This document shows positions 10,861 through 24,514 of a stretch of DNA of 64,000 bases, piece by piece. A model generated the notes under the pieces. It ran no database searches, had not been told where the DNA came from, and worked only from the letters and a program-made list of their open reading frames with translations. Positions within the stretch are counted from its first letter, which is position 1, and the number at the start of each line of letters is the position of its first letter. The stretch is from Parus major (lineage: Eukaryota > Chordata > Aves > Passeriformes > Paridae). Where the stretch lies: the NCBI RefSeq assembly GCF_001522545.3, contig NC_031769.1, forward strand, positions 17,396,577-17,460,576. Reading direction: 5' to 3'. The translations under genes were made by a program, and so were the position numbers.

Positions 10861-11935
10861 TAAGTTCAGAAAAGGTATCTGTAGTTTGGTTTAGCAAATA
10901 TTCTGTCTGCTAGTAAATGTCACAGCTGAGTACAGGATGATGGTTTGAAGTTGTCTGGTAACAGAGGAGAGGGAGGGAGGCAGCTTTTTCTCTTAGAGAA
11001 CAGTAAATGGATGCAGCAGAATAAGAGCACTTCTGGCAGGAGCAAGTGCTCCATTTTGAATACTCAGTACTACGCATTTCTTTCTTCTAGGATATTATAG
11101 AAACTCCTGCTAATGACTACCTCTCCAAAATCATAGGTTATTTGGAACAGTGGCACATTAATGGATGGGCAGCTGTTTAATTCTGGTTGTTGGTTACAAT
11201 GGGGGACATCTTGAAGTTTGTGGTGCTTCATTTGAGGAGAGAAACAGATTTTTGTATGCCCAAATTACCTTTGTACTAGTATTCTGATGCTCTAATGTAG
11301 CATATTCTGGATAAGAAAACTTGTTTATCTGAACAGAAATCCAAAGAATATCCTGAAATACATGCTAAATATGCCAGCAGGTTTTTGTAGCAGATAGATT
11401 GTTCTTTTGTTCACTTTTTGCTTATTAGCAGATATGTCTTCCCCAAATTTTCAGTTAAAATACACATAGTAAGCTTACTAATAAGGTTAAAATACAATCA
11501 AAATCTGTTGCTAGGTAACTGAGAGACAAAACAAACATTGTAACCACTGTCTTGGTGTTAATAGTATACTACTTTTGATATCTTTATGTCCTGTGTGAAG
11601 TAAATGGAAAGAGAAGCTCACCTTGGTGTGTTTTACCTGTGTTCTTATTAAGTACTGATAATGTAATGCAACCAACATTTTTCATAACTGAGCAGCCAGA
11701 GTTAGTCACACGTACTTGGCCTGAGGGGAATCCAGTCTCTCTGGATGATCAGTGACAAAAATCCCATTGAGCTTCTGCCCCACATCTCATGGTTAGCCTT
11801 CTAACCCAAGCATCTCATGGTTGGCCTTCAACTTTCATACTGAGTTAGCAGGAATCAGCACTTTCTAAAGGTAATTTTCTTGGATATCTGATAAGTTTTA
11901 ACAGTAACATCCTAAAACGTGGCCTACACCAGGGA
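10861..11935. other. Intergenic DNA, no gene seen
   Basis: AT-rich unique-looking sequence between the microsatellite and a CR1 tail. I see no coding potential, RNA gene or clear repeat. Confidence 0.45.
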
Positions 11936-12085
11936 GTAATCATAGAATGACCTGGATTGGAAGGAATCTTAAACATCATCTAGCTCCTGGTCACCTTTTA
12001 CTAGACCAGGTTGTTCAAAACTCCATCCAACTTGGCCTTGAATACTTCCATGGATGAGACATCCACCACCACCAGGTGCAGGACC
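11936..12085 (-). mobile_element. CR1 LINE 3'-end fragment
   Basis: The stretch starts with the avian CR1 tail pattern in reverse (ATCATAGAATGACCTGGATT) and continues through the familiar reverse complement of the 3' end, with CCATCCAACTTGGCCTTGAA near 12023-12042. Only about 150 bases remain, so it is severely 5'-truncated, the usual state of CR1 copies. Divergence from the common pattern suggests an old insertion. Confidence 0.85.
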
Positions 12086-15000
12086 TGGAATGATAAAGTG
12101 CTATGAGTACAATTCTGGTGAAATACAAATTTCAAAGAAATATTTGTCTTTAATGCAATGGTATATATAAAAAACGGGTACATGGTTCTGCCTTTAGTGC
12201 CTTTTGCTACCAGAATATTGGTCTTTATCATTTTTTTCAGCTACGTATAGAACTGCTGTTAATTCCAAGAGAAAACTAAATTTTGCTTTATTATGACCCA
12301 GCTAAAACACAACCCATGTTGTATCAATTACTTCCAGAATATTCCTGTATTTTCACTTTCTGTCCACTTTTGCCTGCAGGCTGTGGCCTCACAAGCACTA
12401 GAGGTGTTTGGAAAGTGAGGAGAACACAGTATGGATATGCCCTTCACTGTTTTCCACAGAGTAACATTCCTGAGCTTCTGGTTCACTCATTACAGGGTAA
12501 TGTACAATCCTTTGCTCTTACAGAATAGATCTCTAAACAAGCTCTGCAGTAATAAAGCATAAACATCTCCCGTGGTTAAAGTTTCTCTTGACATTACTGG
12601 TTATCACTGGTTACCCTGCACATTCCAGGAATAGTTTAGATTGTTTAGAAGGCAAACCACAATCACAAAAACAGCTGTGGAACAACAGTGGTATTCACTG
12701 ACGTAAAACAAAATACATGAGAGTAGAACTAATTTTAACTTTAATCTGTAGTAGATACATGATTGACATAGAAGAAACAAATTACATCACCAGGAACATT
12801 TACTAGTGAAGAAAGAAGGAGAAGTTCACTCAAATGATGTAGTGAATTACACTGAATAAGCATTTCCATTGCTTCTTTTTTGTTTTGTTTTTGTTTGTGC
12901 TGACATAACAGCCCTTCAAACAAAGACATTTCTGACTGAAAGTATTTAATGAATTAATAACTTTTTTGTATGTAACTGGAAGATGAAATGTTGAATTTAT
13001 ACTAATTATCTGAAATGGTATACCTAAAATTTGAAAATTATTAGAAAATAGAAAAATATATCAAGATTCTTCCAATTTAGGGAAGAAATGCATATAAACT
13101 TCAGCTTAAAGGAACATATTGACAAAACATCAATTTCATCCTCTGTTGCCTGCAGATCATCATATCAATCATATAATCATATCATATCATATATCATATC
13201 ACATTCTTTTCATAAAATTACCAGTTACAGGCAACTTATTTGGGGTATAGTCAGTAAATCTATAAAGCTGGCAACAGAACTGCCAAAAGAACCAGTTCTG
13301 CTCTTTCCCATACCCAATCTTGTTTTTCTACCCCTGATGCCAGCTGCTTAGTGATGGCCTAAGTGTTAGTATTAACTAAAGTACCTCGTGTATTTCACCC
13401 TAAATGCTAACATAAAAAGGAGGAAGACTATATCTACACTGAGGTGTGAAAATACTGCATAAAACAAAGGCCATGTCTCAGAGAGCTTTGCCTCAGAATT
13501 CGTTGTTCAGCTTCTGCATATATTAAAATTTTATTCACTATATGAGTATACCAGACATTAGAGATGCAACCAGTGCTATGACATCATGTGGGACGAGTTT
13601 GTGGAAAAAGGGCTGCTGATGATAAATATAGCCATTTGCTCATGTCTCAGGGGCTCAGTTGGTATCCCACTTGATAAGTGAGCCTCTAAATGTGAGTGAT
13701 GACGCAGGTCAAGCCTCACATTTCTGCTCAGAAGTGTAGATGGAATTTGCAGTGATCATAGTGCACAGGGCCTTAAGATGATACCAGGATAATAAAAGGG
13801 GGGTGGGAATCTACAGTGCTGTTTCTTTGGAGAAAAAAATGTTAATAATGTGTTAATAGTATTACATAGACAAACTTTATAATGTGTATGATGTTTAGAA
13901 AGGTTATCTTCCCTATTTGTATTAACCTTATGAGTTATAAAAGTGTTCACAATGCCTATTTTTTTGTCAGTTACAGGAAATCAGTCACCTTCTCTCCCTT
14001 CCATGTTGGTTAATGGCAATTTAGGGTCAAGGAAAGTAGATACTTTGGCTAAGACTAAGAGCAGAACACAGTTCTGACAAGAACAGACTGTGAAAGAGGT
14101 AGGGGAAATGGGCAATACAGAAATACCAGAAGCAGGAAATCACCACTCACAATTACAGGAAATATTATTAATAGCTTAATCTTGATAAAAACTGAAATAA
14201 TAAAATAACTGTGGTAGAAAAGAAGGTGCAATATTTTCTACACTTGAAGTGAAAAAATACTCCGATGGGGTAGCAAGCAGCCAGCACTACCATGTGTGGC
14301 CTCACAACCAAAAGACTTTGTAAACAGACTGATTCCATGGCAAGTGTCATCCCCTCTTCTTCCACAACCTTGCAGTGCACACCTTTCCTTGCCTTTCTGC
14401 CATCAATGAGCAGCAAAAGGAGGAATCGTCATTTTGCAGCTAGAAGCGAGTGTCACAGAAAACCACATTTCATCATTCATGCCTTAAGAGTCACGGAATA
14501 GCACATAATTGCATTTACCAGCTTTGTTGTTCCACTGCCAAGTCCTTCCTGTGGGAAAGGGCTGTGGTTATATGCTACATAACCAGCTCAGCAAGTCATG
14601 TCAAATCCTTGATGGAACGTAGGGAGAGAGCTTACCTCATCACAATTAAAAACCTGCTCTGTTTCCATTTATGTAGCATAAGGCTAACTGTTATGGCAAG
14701 GTTGGATCACAGCTATTTAACTCCACTGTCTTAACATGAAAAAATAACAGAGGTAGAGCCATTAGAAGGGAGGGATGACATCAATTCATCCTGACTGATG
14801 TCCTAGTCTGTGTAAATAACTAAAACTTTCCTTAACATACTTTACCATACCTAAGAGTATAATATGGTTTGGGTTTTTTTCTGATCTGAATTTTAAAATT
14901 TCTATTACAAAAGACAGTTTTAAAAAAGCACTTACAACAATGAGCCTGAATCTGAAATATTTTTCACTGGAACAAATCAGGGATAGATATTCTCCAGTTA

Positions 15001-18000
15001 GCAGATTTATACTGGTAACTGCAATCACAATAGAATTCCTATTAAGCCTGAAATATAAATTAGTGTTCTTGAGGTTTCCAGTGAATATTTACAGAAATTT
15101 TATAATAGGATTTTAGCAATTTAAGAGTTTCAGTATTTATTCAAGTGTAATAAAAGAATTAACATTGTTGCAAAGAAGCACTAGTTATTAAAGCGGCTCT
15201 ATCAGTACATGAAAATAAACATTCTTCAAGTTGTCATTTATAGGTAAGCCAAATTTTATGAAAATTAAGCATTAATCAATTAGTAATTCAGAGATAGAAC
15301 CCCAAATACAGTCATCTTACTGGACATAGAAGAATTTGTGCATGTCTACCTGAATTTTATATAAAGTCACTCTAAGAAATTTAGTATATGTAATCTTAGA
15401 GTATCTAAATAAAGTTTCTGATACTGCATGGTATGAGTCATTACCAATCCAATGAAGACAGAGATTAAAACAAGAAATAAAAGATGATGATGGGGAGACA
15501 CAACTAAAAATGATTTAAAGAAACTGTTACACTGAAAAACTTGCTAGTGGAGCACTTCAAAGATCCATCTTGAGACTGACTTTAATATTTTCATTAATTA
15601 CACGAGCACGAAGTGTGCTTCTGACTTAAAGATTCAGAGCTGAGCAGCATTTAAAGAAGATTTTTAGAATGTCATATGGGAAACATCTGAAGACTAGAGA
15701 CAGAACTCCTTATGAGACTATCTGAAATTCAACAGTGCAAGTGAAAGGGCATCCACCTGGTGGCGGGTCAGTATTTCTGTTATTAGCATAATCTCAGCTG
15801 TGGGAAACAATCAGGACAGAAGACCTGCAAATGCTATTCAGAGGCAGAATCACTGTAGTTTCTGATGTGATGTAACTTTCAAAAGGACAAATAGGACCCT
15901 AGAACACAGCAGGTGAGTACATATCCAAAATAAACAAGTATTTCTTTGAGAAAGGACTTATGAAACTTAATCTTGAATAGTGTATACATTTCTGTTCACT
16001 GTTGCTTAAGGACGTTGACTGGAAGGAGAGCAAGGGGGAATTAGAATGATCAGGGCACTGGTGGCTGTCTAACAAGAGAAGAAAACTGTTCTTGGCTTGC
16101 ATTACCTAGCAAAGGTTGAGAAGGGATCCCTAAAATTAAATCACAGATAAAATACTAGGGAGTAAGAAGAGCTCCTTTGGTTAAAGATATTGTTGGCCAA
16201 AAAGAAATGGATACGAACTGGCAACGAATAAATTTAGTCCTGACTCACAGCCTTGGCTTTCAGATATGACATAACTGCAAATAGTTTTATGAAAAGATCC
16301 TGGCAACAAAATAGTGCTTGCAGCAGCATGGTGAAACCAAGGTGGCCTATGAATGTGAGGACCATTACAGTTTAATTATAACAGAGGACTATAGCTTGCT
16401 AAAGACTTTGATCTTAATGTGCAATCAGAACTTATTCCATTTCTTTGTTCCATCTATGTCTGTTTCCTGGTTTGATTTTTTTTCCCCTGGGTTTTTTGTG
16501 GTGCCTCAGTGTTCCCTGCACAGAAAGCAGACTCCTCAGCCAGTGAAACAGTAACACTCCTGGAGAGATGGGGCACAAACTAGAGGCAAGTAGCATCTAA
16601 TTTTCAAAGAGCAGTAAGTAAACTCTTTTGCAAAGTTAAAAGCGGTATTTTATTAGGCCATAAATACTCTTCTTTTAGATTTGGCATCAGTACCATTCCA
16701 AATCCATTTTCAGCAGCTTCTACCTGGGTTAAAATTATCATAAAATTCATTTCAGGGAATTTGGAGAATGAAGATTATAAACAAACAGCTTTTGATTATT
16801 ATCTAAGAGAATCAATAGCCGTCCTTGCCCAGGCTAGAGAACAAAGACATTTCTAAATAAACAAGATTATTATGAGTGCAGTAGGTAATTAGGGTGTGGA
16901 GAATCAAGAGTTACTTAACATAAAAACATTAGTTAGAATAGTTAGGATCAACAGTAATCAAAAATAAGAAAAGAACTAAGAGTCATAATATATCATAAAC
17001 CAAGTGTTGAGTTTTTCAGTTCATAAATACATGTGAATTTTCTGATCAGAACTTCTAAAGGCTAAAACTTGCTCCTTTCATATGTATCAAAGCAATACAT
17101 GGGATAAATAAATAAGTTTTCCTAATCTGTGATCTGATTTCTATATGTCATTAAACTTTGATGTAGTGTTTGGCAGTTTTTTCTTAATAAATTTGTGATC
17201 TGTTTCAAATGGCTAATTAGATTTTTTTTTCCCCAAACCAAAATGCACTCTTCGCTGTATTATTCGTGTTAAAATGTGACCTGAAAGACAGGCTTTACAA
17301 ATGGTCTTTTGAAGCCAAGTAATAAATCCTGCCACTCACTCAATTACTTTTATTTTTCTAACCAAAAGAAAATCTCTGAGAAGAATAGTTGAGTTACAAG
17401 TATCAATTTAAACTATTACTCAGCACATCTGACTTAATCTCCCTTTTATATCCAGTTAAGTAACATTTGTCAGTGTACTCATGACTTATCTCTTGTACTA
17501 TATGTCACTTCTTAAATTTCTCTTTTTTGCTATTATAATAGAGATCACTTGTTTATCCCTTTTTCAGCTTGAGCTCAAAGAGAAAAAAATCTAGCATTTA
17601 ATTGTATGTTGGCAGTTTGTATCACTTTCCATCTTTCTTCTGTGGATGAAATGAGATAATGCCCAGAAAATGTACAATTATTATTAAATTATTTTCATTC
17701 TTGAAAATAAAGGTGTATTTTTTTCTAAAAGCCATATAAATCCCTGCTACTTCTGTGGACTCCCTGAACTTGAAATGGTTTTATTCATCTAATCATGATG
17801 AGTTATGAGCCATAAAGATTATGTGTCACATTGAACTAGCAAAATTCAACTCCATTAGAAGAAATCATCCTGTTTAAAACTCCTTACATTAATTATAAGT
17901 AATTATTTGGTTCCATATTTATAGAGTTGTGCTATGTGATGTTTGATATTAAATATTTGGCACCTCTCCAGGTGTAATTTGAGCTCAAAAAAGTTTAAGG

Positions 18001-18839
18001 AATTTTAAATGCAGATGGTAATGGCTATTGAGGTCAAAGAGCACTATAGATCCAACAGTGTGTTCAAACTCACAATACCTTCATAGTTTTTTCAGCTAGT
18101 CCATACTTTCTGACTTACTTTTATCAAGTGAGAATTACGAGAAAATTTTGCCTAGCTCTGGGCCATCATACCATTGTCTCCTAACCACACAAAACTAGAA
18201 TGTCAAAGTCCAAGTTTATTGTTGCAATGAAAGAAAACTGGCCATTCATGTTCAACACCACCTTCCTCTAGCCTGCAGCCATAAACTGCACAGAGTTTCT
18301 TTCTTCTTCCTTCAGGGCCTAAGCCACTACTCTGTATTTCTTCCACATTTTCTTCTATTCTTATGCACCTTTAAAAATTGATCTAAACTTCATCCACCTC
18401 TCTCTCCTCCAGTCTGTTTGTAAACAGAGGTGAGAAGTTCAGGACGGTCTGTGTGTGGTGGGAGTCATTGCATTGGTGCCACATTATGTGCAATATTGTC
18501 TGAAGCATGCCATCGTGTGGGGAAAATCTTTCTTGACCTCCGTTACCCGGAGAGCGTGAATTCTCATCAGAGGCTCTCTAGTGAGGATCTAACCACTGAT
18601 ATTTACAACTTAACAGCACTTTTAGCTTAAATAGGAAGTGTCCAGTTGGACAGATGCTCCAACAGCGAGGAGGTCGGCTTAAAGTGGGGAAGAGGCTACG
18701 GAATGCGATTAATACGTATCAAATGAGAAAAACATCTAGAAGGGAGTGAGGGTGCTTGCGAATCAACAGGTGACTGGTAGCAAATAGCAAATCTCTCGGG
18801 AGATGGAGCGCTTGGGCTGGACACATTTTCTCCGCTGGG
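12086..18839. other. Intergenic DNA, no gene seen
   Basis: Nearly 7 kb of AT-rich sequence without a supportable gene. All open frames are under 95 codons and lack domains. Local features are an ATATC-rich microsatellite near 13150-13203 and poly-purine or poly-T runs. The stretch at about 17.5-17.9 kb has many TAAT/ATTA words and could be conserved non-coding DNA, but this cannot be judged without an alignment. Confidence 0.45.
13150..13203. repeat. Short imperfect (ATATC)n microsatellite
   Basis: Repeated ATCAT/ATATC units with interruptions cover about 50 bases. Typical low-complexity DNA with no sign of function. Confidence 0.75.
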
Positions 18840-19080
18840 GACGCTTTGCGGCCTGAACCAGCCACAGTGCGAGTTCTCCCCGCGTCCGCCCGGGGCAGCG
18901 GGGCTCAGGTGCAGGGCGGAGGCCGCGGGCCGGGCCCGGGGGCGGAGGCCCCGGGCTCGCGTCACTTCCTGCGCTGCCCAGCGGGGCGGGCTCGGGTGCC
19001 CTCCGTGTCGGTCCCCCTGGGCTCTACGGCCGCAAGGCCAGGGTGCCTCCCGGCCCCTCTGCCGTGACACGGGCGACGCT
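18840..19080. other. Short CpG-rich island
   Basis: About 240 bases are very rich in G, C and CpG within AT-rich surroundings. Overlapping open frames on both strands (for example 18696-19118 minus and 18846-19067 plus) are of the kind that GC-rich DNA gives by chance, and their translations show no known domain. The island runs straight into a dispersed repeat at about 19.1 kb, so it may be part of that element rather than an independent promoter. Confidence 0.5.
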
Positions 19081-19119
19081 TTTAACGGGACTCGGCCTTC
19101 TTTTTCCTGGCTGGTCACA

Positions 19120-19510
19120 GCCTTCTCTCAGGCATCCAGCTGCTCCGGGGTAGGGCTCCTCCATGGGCTGCAGGTGGATCCCTGCATCCCTGTGCGGCTC
19201 CATGGGCTGCAGGGGAATCTCCGTTCCCGCTGGAGGACCTCATCTCCCTCCTTCTACACTGACCTTGGTGTCTGCACGTGTTCTCACGCCTCTCCGAGCA
19301 CAATCACATTTGCACAGTAACTTTTTTCCTTCTTAAATCTCTTACCAGAGAGGCGCTGCCGGCATTTCTGACGGGCCCAGCCCTGGCCAGCGTGGGGTCA
19401 GTTCTGGAGCCGGCTGGAATTGGCTCCGTCGGACATGGAGGAAACCTCTGGCAACTTCCCACAGCAACTCCCCTATAGCCCCCCGCTACCAAAACCATGC
19501 AAACCCAATG
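19120..19510. mobile_element. Dispersed avian repeat, probably of retroviral type (family not certain)
   Basis: This block contains phrases I recall as recurring many times in songbird genomes: CTCCATGGGCTGCAGG (twice, near 19160 and 19198), CACTGACCTTGGTGTCTGCA near 19257-19276, GAGGCGCTGCCGGCATTTCT near 19350, and CCCCCCGCTACCAAAACCAT near 19478-19497. The abrupt end after about 19510 and the higher GC than its surroundings also fit an insertion. I cannot name the family with certainty, and no intact coding region is visible. A repeat-library search would settle it. Confidence 0.55.
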
Positions 19511-22500
19511 CCCCCGTCTATATTAAAAAAGTGATTCAAGTGGAATTATAAAAGAAATACAGGCGCTGCTTCTGAATTTCCTTACTGACGGAAGATCGAT
19601 TAATAATTCAATTACTCTAATATTGCAAGTGTTTTTAAAAAATCTTTTAGGTTTTGTATCCCTTGCATTTCATGTGACTTAATAGGATATTACAGCACGG
19701 ATCGTGCTATATAAACAATTACCAAAAAAATACCAGAATAAAGGAGCTACCTATTGCTACACAAGCTTTAGTCAACATAAATTAGGAAAGTATCATAATA
19801 GAGTTTTTCTCATGCTATGAAAAATGCTTCTGTCATTGTCATCTTCTGTTTTCATATACCTCTTTAAGCAAAATTATATAGATTTGTGTTTTCAAAATAG
19901 ATTAATTAGCAAATATTAACACCTTAATTAGAGACTGGATTGATAGGCTGTCTGAATCAGAGAAAATTACACAGGGATTAACAAGACTTTAGATACAAAA
20001 AAGATAAGTGAAGATTCTGAAAGTTTAGAGTAGTGCCTAAGAGCATGGAAATAAATGCAGGCCTGGCAGTTCCATTGACACTTGACCAGTGTGAGTTACA
20101 AGTTGACTTAGCTGATCTCATACATCTAGGGAGATTAAATGAAATTTAAGTGCTGTGGCAGATCACATGCAAAAGCAAATCGGAAAGAAGATCCAAATAA
20201 TATAATTACTCTTGCCTTGCACAATTATGTATATCCTAAGCAGTGTGTCTCTGAGATGTAATGCTTAGACTTGGGAGGGAGGGCGCAGTCCTAAAGCAGG
20301 CACAGTGCAGTCTGCTCAAAGTAAGTGCCTTAGCAATTTGTGCCTCTAGAGACCTGCAGAGGGAGATGTGATCCTCCAAAATGAAGGGTTGCTAGCTGTC
20401 CCTTTATTGTGTAAGAAATTTCATAGGAAGGTCCTTAGGATTATGCACACAAAATTCCTGAAAAGAATAAAATGTTGGTTTTAGTTCTCAGTGGTATACA
20501 GAGATATGAACTAAAATTAAATGCTTTGGGTACTATTTTTAGAAGCAGTATCTCATTCTGCCCCTAATCCCTGAAAGACTTCAGTTTTATTTGCTCCTCT
20601 GAGCCAGGGGCAAGCAGAATGTATTTCCTTTAACCCTTCACCTGTTCTTTGTTAAAATGCTGATATTTCAATTCTTTTCATCAAAAAACACTCTGCAGGG
20701 TGTTGAACTAGGTCTTATAAACAAGCTTTGGCCACTTCCTGAGTTTACATTTTGATGTCTGTATTAATACATATGTGTGGGTCTCATTTGCAGAATCTGA
20801 CTAGTTACCATCTGGCAGATACTTGAGTGTTCCTAAGTTAGTTGTTTTTTGAGAAAGCTGATTATCCTTCCTGCATAAATATTCTCTGCCTGTCAAATAG
20901 TGAGTCCAAGTATATTCCAAATATGCACTACTGAAGGTTTGGAGGAGGAGTGTTCAGTTTAACAGAGAACACTTTGTACACCAGTATACAAAGCATATTT
21001 ATATTGAGGGTCAGGTCTCATGCTTTCCTTGCATGGGACTAATGAGATATGTGTTCAGTCTTGTATATTCAGATCTTCCTTTTCACAAGTTACAGTTTTC
21101 TTAATGTTAATGTTAGTTTTAAATTTTTATCATTCCCAGGAGTGATGCAATGGAGCAATGCTTATAACAAGCATTAAAAAGATGTCATTGATACATCTTA
21201 CTGAGCAATATATGTTAATTTGGGCACATTTTTATAATTTATTCTGTGAAAGCACATTATAATTTTATTAATGTAATTCTTAATTTTTATCAAACAACAT
21301 TGTAGTGCAATATTTCTTATTTTCTTTACAGAAACCTCGCTGATACTTTATTTAACAGCCAAATTTATTATTTTGGATTGAGAGTCAGTCACAGATGAGG
21401 AAACATACATTTTGGTGTCTTATGGGAATGTCTTCCCAAACAGTCACTACAGATCTGTCTTTCTGTTCAGTGGAGATGTCTAAAAAATTCGACCTGGCCT
21501 CTGCCTCTGGTTGCAGAAAGGGACAGGTTTCCTTCAGCCCTGTGCCTTATTGTCCAGGCCTGTGTGGATGTGTTTCATATCTCACTTCTGACACTAAACC
21601 ATGTGTTCATGAGCTGCTGAGTCAAGTTTCATTTGCCTTATTGCCTGTAGCAGAAACTTACTCCCCAAATTTTTAGGCAGACCCATTTAGGTTTTTTGCT
21701 CTGCAGATGACATTCCTGCTGGCAGCCTGAGGTGTCCAAAGTATGGATATGAAGCTGTGAGCTCTGACAGGTGTAGAGACCCTGCCCAAGTGAACAGTAG
21801 GACATAGAAATGTGTTAAGGTGATTTAATCTAGTCATGGGCATGTTGAACAGAGTAATGGAATAGCCATACTTTTCTTTTGACCAGCTTGCTTTCTATAT
21901 AAAAATAAATAATTCTAAGATTTTGATTTTTAGCTCATTTGCTCCCTCTATCCAGATTTGTTCATCTGCAAAAGCATCAGTCAAGCACAATACGAAGAAA
22001 ATTTTGAAGAGCAGGCTCCAAATCTTTGTAAATACTTGAATGACCCGTGACAGCCATTGACTTTTTACATAAATAGTAAAGAAAAATTATTTTTCACTTA
22101 TATGTTAATCTTCACTAGATACCAGGTTTGATTCATGTATGCTTTTTGTGCAGATTAAAAGAGTATTTTACTTAATGAAAATAATCCATGCAAGTACTGG
22201 AAATAAGGAAGTAAAGAAGAGTACTAACATAGATTCAAAATTTACTGTGTACGGTGTCTTTTGCAAATTTACAATAAACAGAACATGAATTACAATGTAC
22301 TCAGCATATTAACAACCATATCTAGACAAATATTCTTAAATTTTCTTGTGGTATTTCTGGTAAAATATTTTATAACAATATTTTAATAGGCAAGAAAAGT
22401 AGCACACTCCCTGTGCGTATAATTTATTTACAGTTCTTTTCCCATGTGTTTATTTGATAAAATACAGTCAGTAAGTGTTAGGTAGTGAATTACAGCCCAT

Positions 22501-23040
22501 GCCAGCACTAACACTCCTTGGCAATCATGTTGCAATCAATGTGCCTCACTACAAGAGAGAAATGTACATTAATCCTCAGATTCAAGTTTCTCATTTGAAC
22601 ACTAATTAAAAATATTTTAATAATGCAGAAAAAATTACAGAAAAGGAACATGAGCTTATTATTTAAGTTGAAGAGCTCAGATTTCAATTTCTTAAACAAA
22701 AAAGAAGAACAAATAGAGGTAGTTTGGTTCAGTTTTGTAATTGTTCCTGTCCTTCTAGTGTACATCCAAATTCTCAATAATGTATTACAAACTGAATTAC
22801 AGAATGAGATCCAAATTCAACGAAGCAACAACAACAGCTATGTGATATACTGGCTGTTCTCAGGGCAAATTTTGAGGGAGGTTTTCATCAAGAGTGTGAT
22901 AGACTGCTGGTCTAAGTATTAATGTGTCATAAACTGATTACAGAGTACAGCTTTGCTCTTCAAAACTTGGAGAAGGTATTTGAATTTTTTGTGAGGAGTA
23001 GGCGTTAGCACTTTATTTAACAGAAAAAATCAACACAGAA

Positions 23041-23064
23041 AGTATTTTTTTTAAAAAAAATACT
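23041..23064. repeat. 24-base perfect palindrome
   Basis: AGTA plus eight T is followed directly by eight A plus TACT. The sequence equals its own reverse complement with no spacer. Such AT palindromes can extrude as cruciforms, but often arise by chance in AT-rich DNA. Confidence 0.9.
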
Positions 23065-24489
23065 GTTTTTTCCTTAGGCAGATTAGCATTCTTGAATTTT
23101 AGGTGAGTAACATCCTAATTGATACAACAGGAATGAGGCATGTTAGTAGATACCAGTGGAAGAATGCAAAAAAGTGCAGTTTTTAATTTCTTGACTGGTG
23201 AAGACTGACCACAAAATACTCAAGCAGTGTAGGATTAGAGCCAAATATGCAGTCAGTGCCACTTTTCTGTGTTACTCAGGATAGGCAAATCATGAAGGGA
23301 TGAGCATGCTTTAATTCACAGCTAATTAAGGGAAGCTGCTCTATTCTCAGTCTGTGATTGGATCTGTTGGGAGGCAGAAGCATAGTAATCACATAAAATG
23401 GAGACTGGTTCAATTTAAAAAAAAAAAAAGAAAAAAAAGAAATGTTTTGATGAATTTGGTAGTTGAGCTCTTAGGCTCCTGAGTAGCCAATGATGACCAA
23501 TCGTGGTGACTCCAGGTGGTTTCCTAGTGCCCTCTAAGGCCTGTGCCCAAACCTTCATGGTAACTAATTTCAGCACATAACTGGAACAGTGAAAAGAATC
23601 CACATTAGGAAGTATGGAATCTAAATTTCACCTTTCATCCCCTACATGGAAACAGAGCACACATGGTTACACTTCTTGACAAAACAAAGTCAGTATTTAA
23701 AAAAATATATATATAAAATTTAATAAATTATTATATTAAATTACTTATGTGGGTAGTTGGGAAAGGTGGTGGGTAAAATATTTAGCAAAATTATTCTCCA
23801 GTTTGTACATAGCAGAGTCAAGTGGAGATATATAGCCGGAAATGTGTCCAGTATATTAACAGTATCTCCTGTGTAATACAGTATATAAAAAAAAAAATCA
23901 TAGAGAATCCTGGAAGAAGAAAATAATGTGTTTTTACAGCATGAATGATCTCCTAGACATGTGCAGGGACAGGAGAACAGGTGCACTTCTGAATGGGTTT
24001 AAGCCAGCATTAATCATGTGGCTGTTTCACAGAATAGGATAGAGAAATGTGAAGCAAAGGAGAAAAGTTCACAGAAAAGATACAAGGAGCTGTGAGGCTG
24101 AGGAATTTTTAAAATATGTGAGAGGAAATCAGAATGTGGAAAACACTGACCAAGTGACAGAAGATGATATGCAGTTCAAGAATGTTGCATTGCTTAAAGT
24201 GAGTGATTAGAAAGCAAAATTAAGCATTCAGCTTTCTAGAAGGAAATGGTAGATTGAGTCAAGAAAGAAACTGCAATATTTTTTAAAACTTCACAAAGAG
24301 TGAAGATGTTCATTTTTTACTTTCGTTCTTCTTTCCTGTGCAATGGTCTGTAGCACCATCACTTGAAGAAAAAAATTCTGCCCCAAAACCAAGTTTAAAA
24401 TAGGGGACTTCTGTGAGTGTTGAGGAATCTTCTAGCAATTACTTCTAATGTTTTAGGCAGTGATAGTTTAAAAAAGCGCTGCAGACTAT

Positions 24490-24514
24490 ACAGACTATTT
24501 GAAGAATAGTCTGT
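24490..24514. repeat. Perfect 10-base inverted repeat with 5-base loop
   Basis: ACAGACTATT and AATAGTCTGT are exact reverse complements separated by TGAAG, giving a neat hairpin. The left arm partly repeats the sequence just before it (CAGACTATA then CAGACTATT). No gene is nearby. Confidence 0.9.

Noticed and set aside
10640..10913. Open frames encoding repeated ILFYF
   Set aside because: Translation of the TTTTA microsatellite.
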